From JAJDAH01 sp964487605 (lineage in GTDB: Bacteria > Myxococcota_A > Polyangia > Polyangiales > Polyangiaceae): DNA of 64,000 bases. The stretch lies in the NCBI GenBank assembly GCA_964487605.1, contig CAZARU010000020.1, forward strand, positions 1-64,000, read 5' to 3'. Of the stretch, positions 62,789 through 64,000 are shown piece after piece. Each line of letters begins with the position of its first letter. The stretch's first letter is position 1. A model generated the notes under the pieces. It ran no database searches and was not told the origin of the DNA. It saw nothing but the letters and a program-made list of their open reading frames with translations. The position numbers were made by a program, and so were the translations under genes.

Positions 62789-63460
62789 TCAGCCGCAGGC
62801 GCCGGCTTCGACGCAGGTCGCCTCGTCGCCGACCTCGCACATGCACGCGTCGCAGGCACTCTCGCAAGCGGAGCAATCGCCGTCCTTGCACTTGCCCGGC
62901 GGATCCGGGTTCGGGGTAGGCGACTGGTCCGCACACTCTGTGAAGTCGATGGCGACGTCGATGCACTCGTACAGGGCTCCGCTGCCCTGGCCGTTGCCCG
63001 GCTCCTCACCGCTCTGACCCGACCGCGGCTCGTACTCTTCCTCGGGCGGTGGCTCCTCCTCGCCCAGGATGTCCTCGCACTTGAGCTGACCGGTCGCCGC
63101 GGCACACTCGAGCAGAGCGAACAGTTCGCTCTCGCACTTCTCGATCAGGGCGACGTCGGGCGCGGAGAGGCACGCCGCGGCGCAGGCTCCTATGCTGTAG
63201 CCACAGAGCGACGCGACCTTGGCGCAGAGCCGCTCACAGGGGCTGCCGCCGGCCTGAGGATCTCCGGGCGGCGCGCTCTGCCCACCGGAGGGCGGGTTGC
63301 CCTGGGACCCGCCCGGCGGCACGTCCTGCTGCGCCGTCGGTGGCACGCTCTGATCGAGCGGCGCTCCCGAGGAGGTCGCGCGGGACCCCTCGGTGGCGCA
63401 GCCTGCGAAGCCGACGAGAAGTACCAGGAGCCCTGCCCCCGCAAAGCGACGAGTGTTCAT
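62789..63460 (-). CDS. Cys-rich lipoprotein
   Basis: A 223-residue lipoprotein with a signal peptide ending VGFAGC (Cys about 20), a Pro/Gly/Gln/Ser-rich linker (21-75), then a helical Cys-rich domain (CERLCAKVASLCGYSIGACAAAC...), an acidic/Pro segment, and a final Cys cluster (CKDGDCSACESACDACMCE). It is probably surface-exposed. The ATG at 63460 is strongly supported by GGAGGG upstream. Similar to other Cys-rich lipoproteins in the window only in style. Confidence 0.85.
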   Translation of the reverse strand: MNTRRFAGAGLLVLLVGFAGCATEGSRATSSGAPLDQSVPPTAQQDVPPGGSQGNPPSGGQSAPPGDPQAGGSPCERLCAKVASLCGYSIGACAAACLSAPDVALIEKCESELFALLECAAATGQLKCEDILGEEEPPPEEEYEPRSGQSGEEPGNGQGSGALYECIDVAIDFTECADQSPTPNPDPPGKCKDGDCSACESACDACMCEVGDEATCVEAGACG

Positions 63461-63547
63461 GACAGCCCTCCGGAAGCCGACGACCATTGTGACCGATTTC
63501 GCGACGGCGCGCCCGCCCCGACGGCGGACACGCGCCTGAACGCCGGC

Positions 63548-64000
63548 TCAGAAGTAGTAGAGCGCAGCAACGCTGTTGGTGAAAATGCCCCAGGGGTTGG
63601 AGCCGACCGTCGTGCCGATGCGAGTGTCGCTGTGCTCGAAGGACGTCTCGGGCGACGACTTGAGGGTGCCCTTCGACTTGTCCATGTCGAAGCGAAGGCC
63701 GATGCTGCCCTGCAGCGCGAGCTCGGGGATCCCGATGAACCCGAAGTGGATCTCGGCGCCCGCCCGGGCGCCCACGTCCAGGTGGAAGCCCGTCAGCTCG
63801 AGGTCCGGCGGCGCCGCGCCGCCCGGGGGGGCGACCCCTTTCACGGTGGAGCTCGCGAAGCCCACGTTCAGCTCCGGGACGACCTGGAAGCTGAAGTGCT
63901 TGGCCGACGCCAGGCTCAGCGGGACGCCGCCGTGGATGATGAAGGCGGTCACGCCGGCCTTGTCGGTCTCGACGCTCTGGCCGCCGGCCTCGGCGGTCGT
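63548..64000 (-). CDS. Outer-membrane-type beta-rich protein (partial, 5' end outside window)
   Basis: The open frame runs from the stop at 63548 to the window end with no upstream stop, so the start lies beyond 64000. The visible 150 residues alternate hydrophobic and polar residues (FSFQVVPELNVGFASS, LTGFHLDVGARAGAEIHFGF, LALQGSIGLRFDM) and end in an aromatic Phe (AALYYF), as in outer-membrane beta-barrels. The family is not identifiable from this part. Confidence 0.7.
   Translation of the reverse strand, partial: TTAEAGGQSVETDKAGVTAFIIHGGVPLSLASAKHFSFQVVPELNVGFASSTVKGVAPPGGAAPPDLELTGFHLDVGARAGAEIHFGFIGIPELALQGSIGLRFDMDKSKGTLKSSPETSFEHSDTRIGTTVGSNPWGIFTNSVAALYYF

Overview
The window is a 64 kb, very GC-rich, gene-dense stretch of a bacterial chromosome. 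It looks myxobacterial (Myxococcota, most like the Polyangiales). The evidence is an mglB-mglA pair whose MglA has a TVPGQ switch motif, FHA proteins including an FHA-headed sigma-54 activator, several lipoproteins with Gly/Ala/Ser-rich low-complexity tracts and Cys-rich domains, a trypsin-like protease ending in a MYXO-CTERM-like CxC/TM/Arg tail, a PilZ protein and a diguanylate cyclase. The lineage is an inference from gene content. I saw no rRNA, tRNA, CRISPR array, insertion sequence or prophage. No gap between genes exceeds 300 bases, and the longest (about 274 bases) lies between mglB and a large transglutaminase-like gene.

Layout. 1-2.8 kb (minus): lysine 6-dehydrogenase-like enzyme and aldehyde dehydrogenase, a likely lysine-to-aminoadipate route. 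2.9-8.2 kb (plus): diguanylate cyclase, typA, a receiver-like protein without its phospho-Asp, and a radical SAM protein behind a run of palindromes. 8.3-12.2 kb (minus): an ArsA/Get3-like ATPase, FHA-sigma-54 activator, FHA protein and ROK/polyphosphate glucokinase operon. 12.2-14.5 kb (plus): NAD synthase and a lipoprotein. 14.5-18.8 kb (minus): riboflavin genes (ribE, a ribBX-type ribBA, ribH), nusB, a lone M17 N-terminal domain and a lipoprotein. 18.9-23.9 kb: lipoprotein, alr, DUF502, DUF2071 and an unusual YHS/TM/helix-hairpin-helix protein. 23.8-27.3 kb (minus): exonuclease, ilvA, glycosyltransferase. 27.5-34.7 kb: RNase E/G with a large insertion, PilZ, a tiny basic protein, recX, two lipoproteins and the protease. 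34.7-38.4 kb (minus): hybrid histidine kinase, GST-like protein, mglA and mglB.

38.7-46.6 kb (plus) is a three-gene translationally coupled operon: two giant paralogous DUF3857/transglutaminase proteins, one with an intact Cys-His-Asp triad and one without, plus a lipoprotein. 46.7-51.3 kb holds a Nudix hydrolase, a GYF_2/GAF-like protein, a VOC protein with a histone-H1-like tail, a candidate restriction-modification pair with overlapping genes, and a TPR protein. 51.4-57.4 kb has an isolated SctQ/FliN-like protein, lipoprotein, flippase plus glycosyltransferase, a small membrane protein and an MFS transporter. 57.5-64 kb has yggS, rarA, hpt, comEC, a Cys-rich lipoprotein and an outer-membrane-like gene cut by the window end.

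Many neighbours overlap by 1-14 bases (ATGA, GTGA or TGATG type), which gives good operon predictions. The most interesting candidates are the RNase E/G with its S1 domain split by a disordered insert, the active/inactive transglutaminase pair opposite mglBA, the Get3-like/FHA/sigma-54/polyphosphate-glucokinase operon, the methyltransferase plus PD-(D/E)XK pair, and the YHS-HhH fusion.
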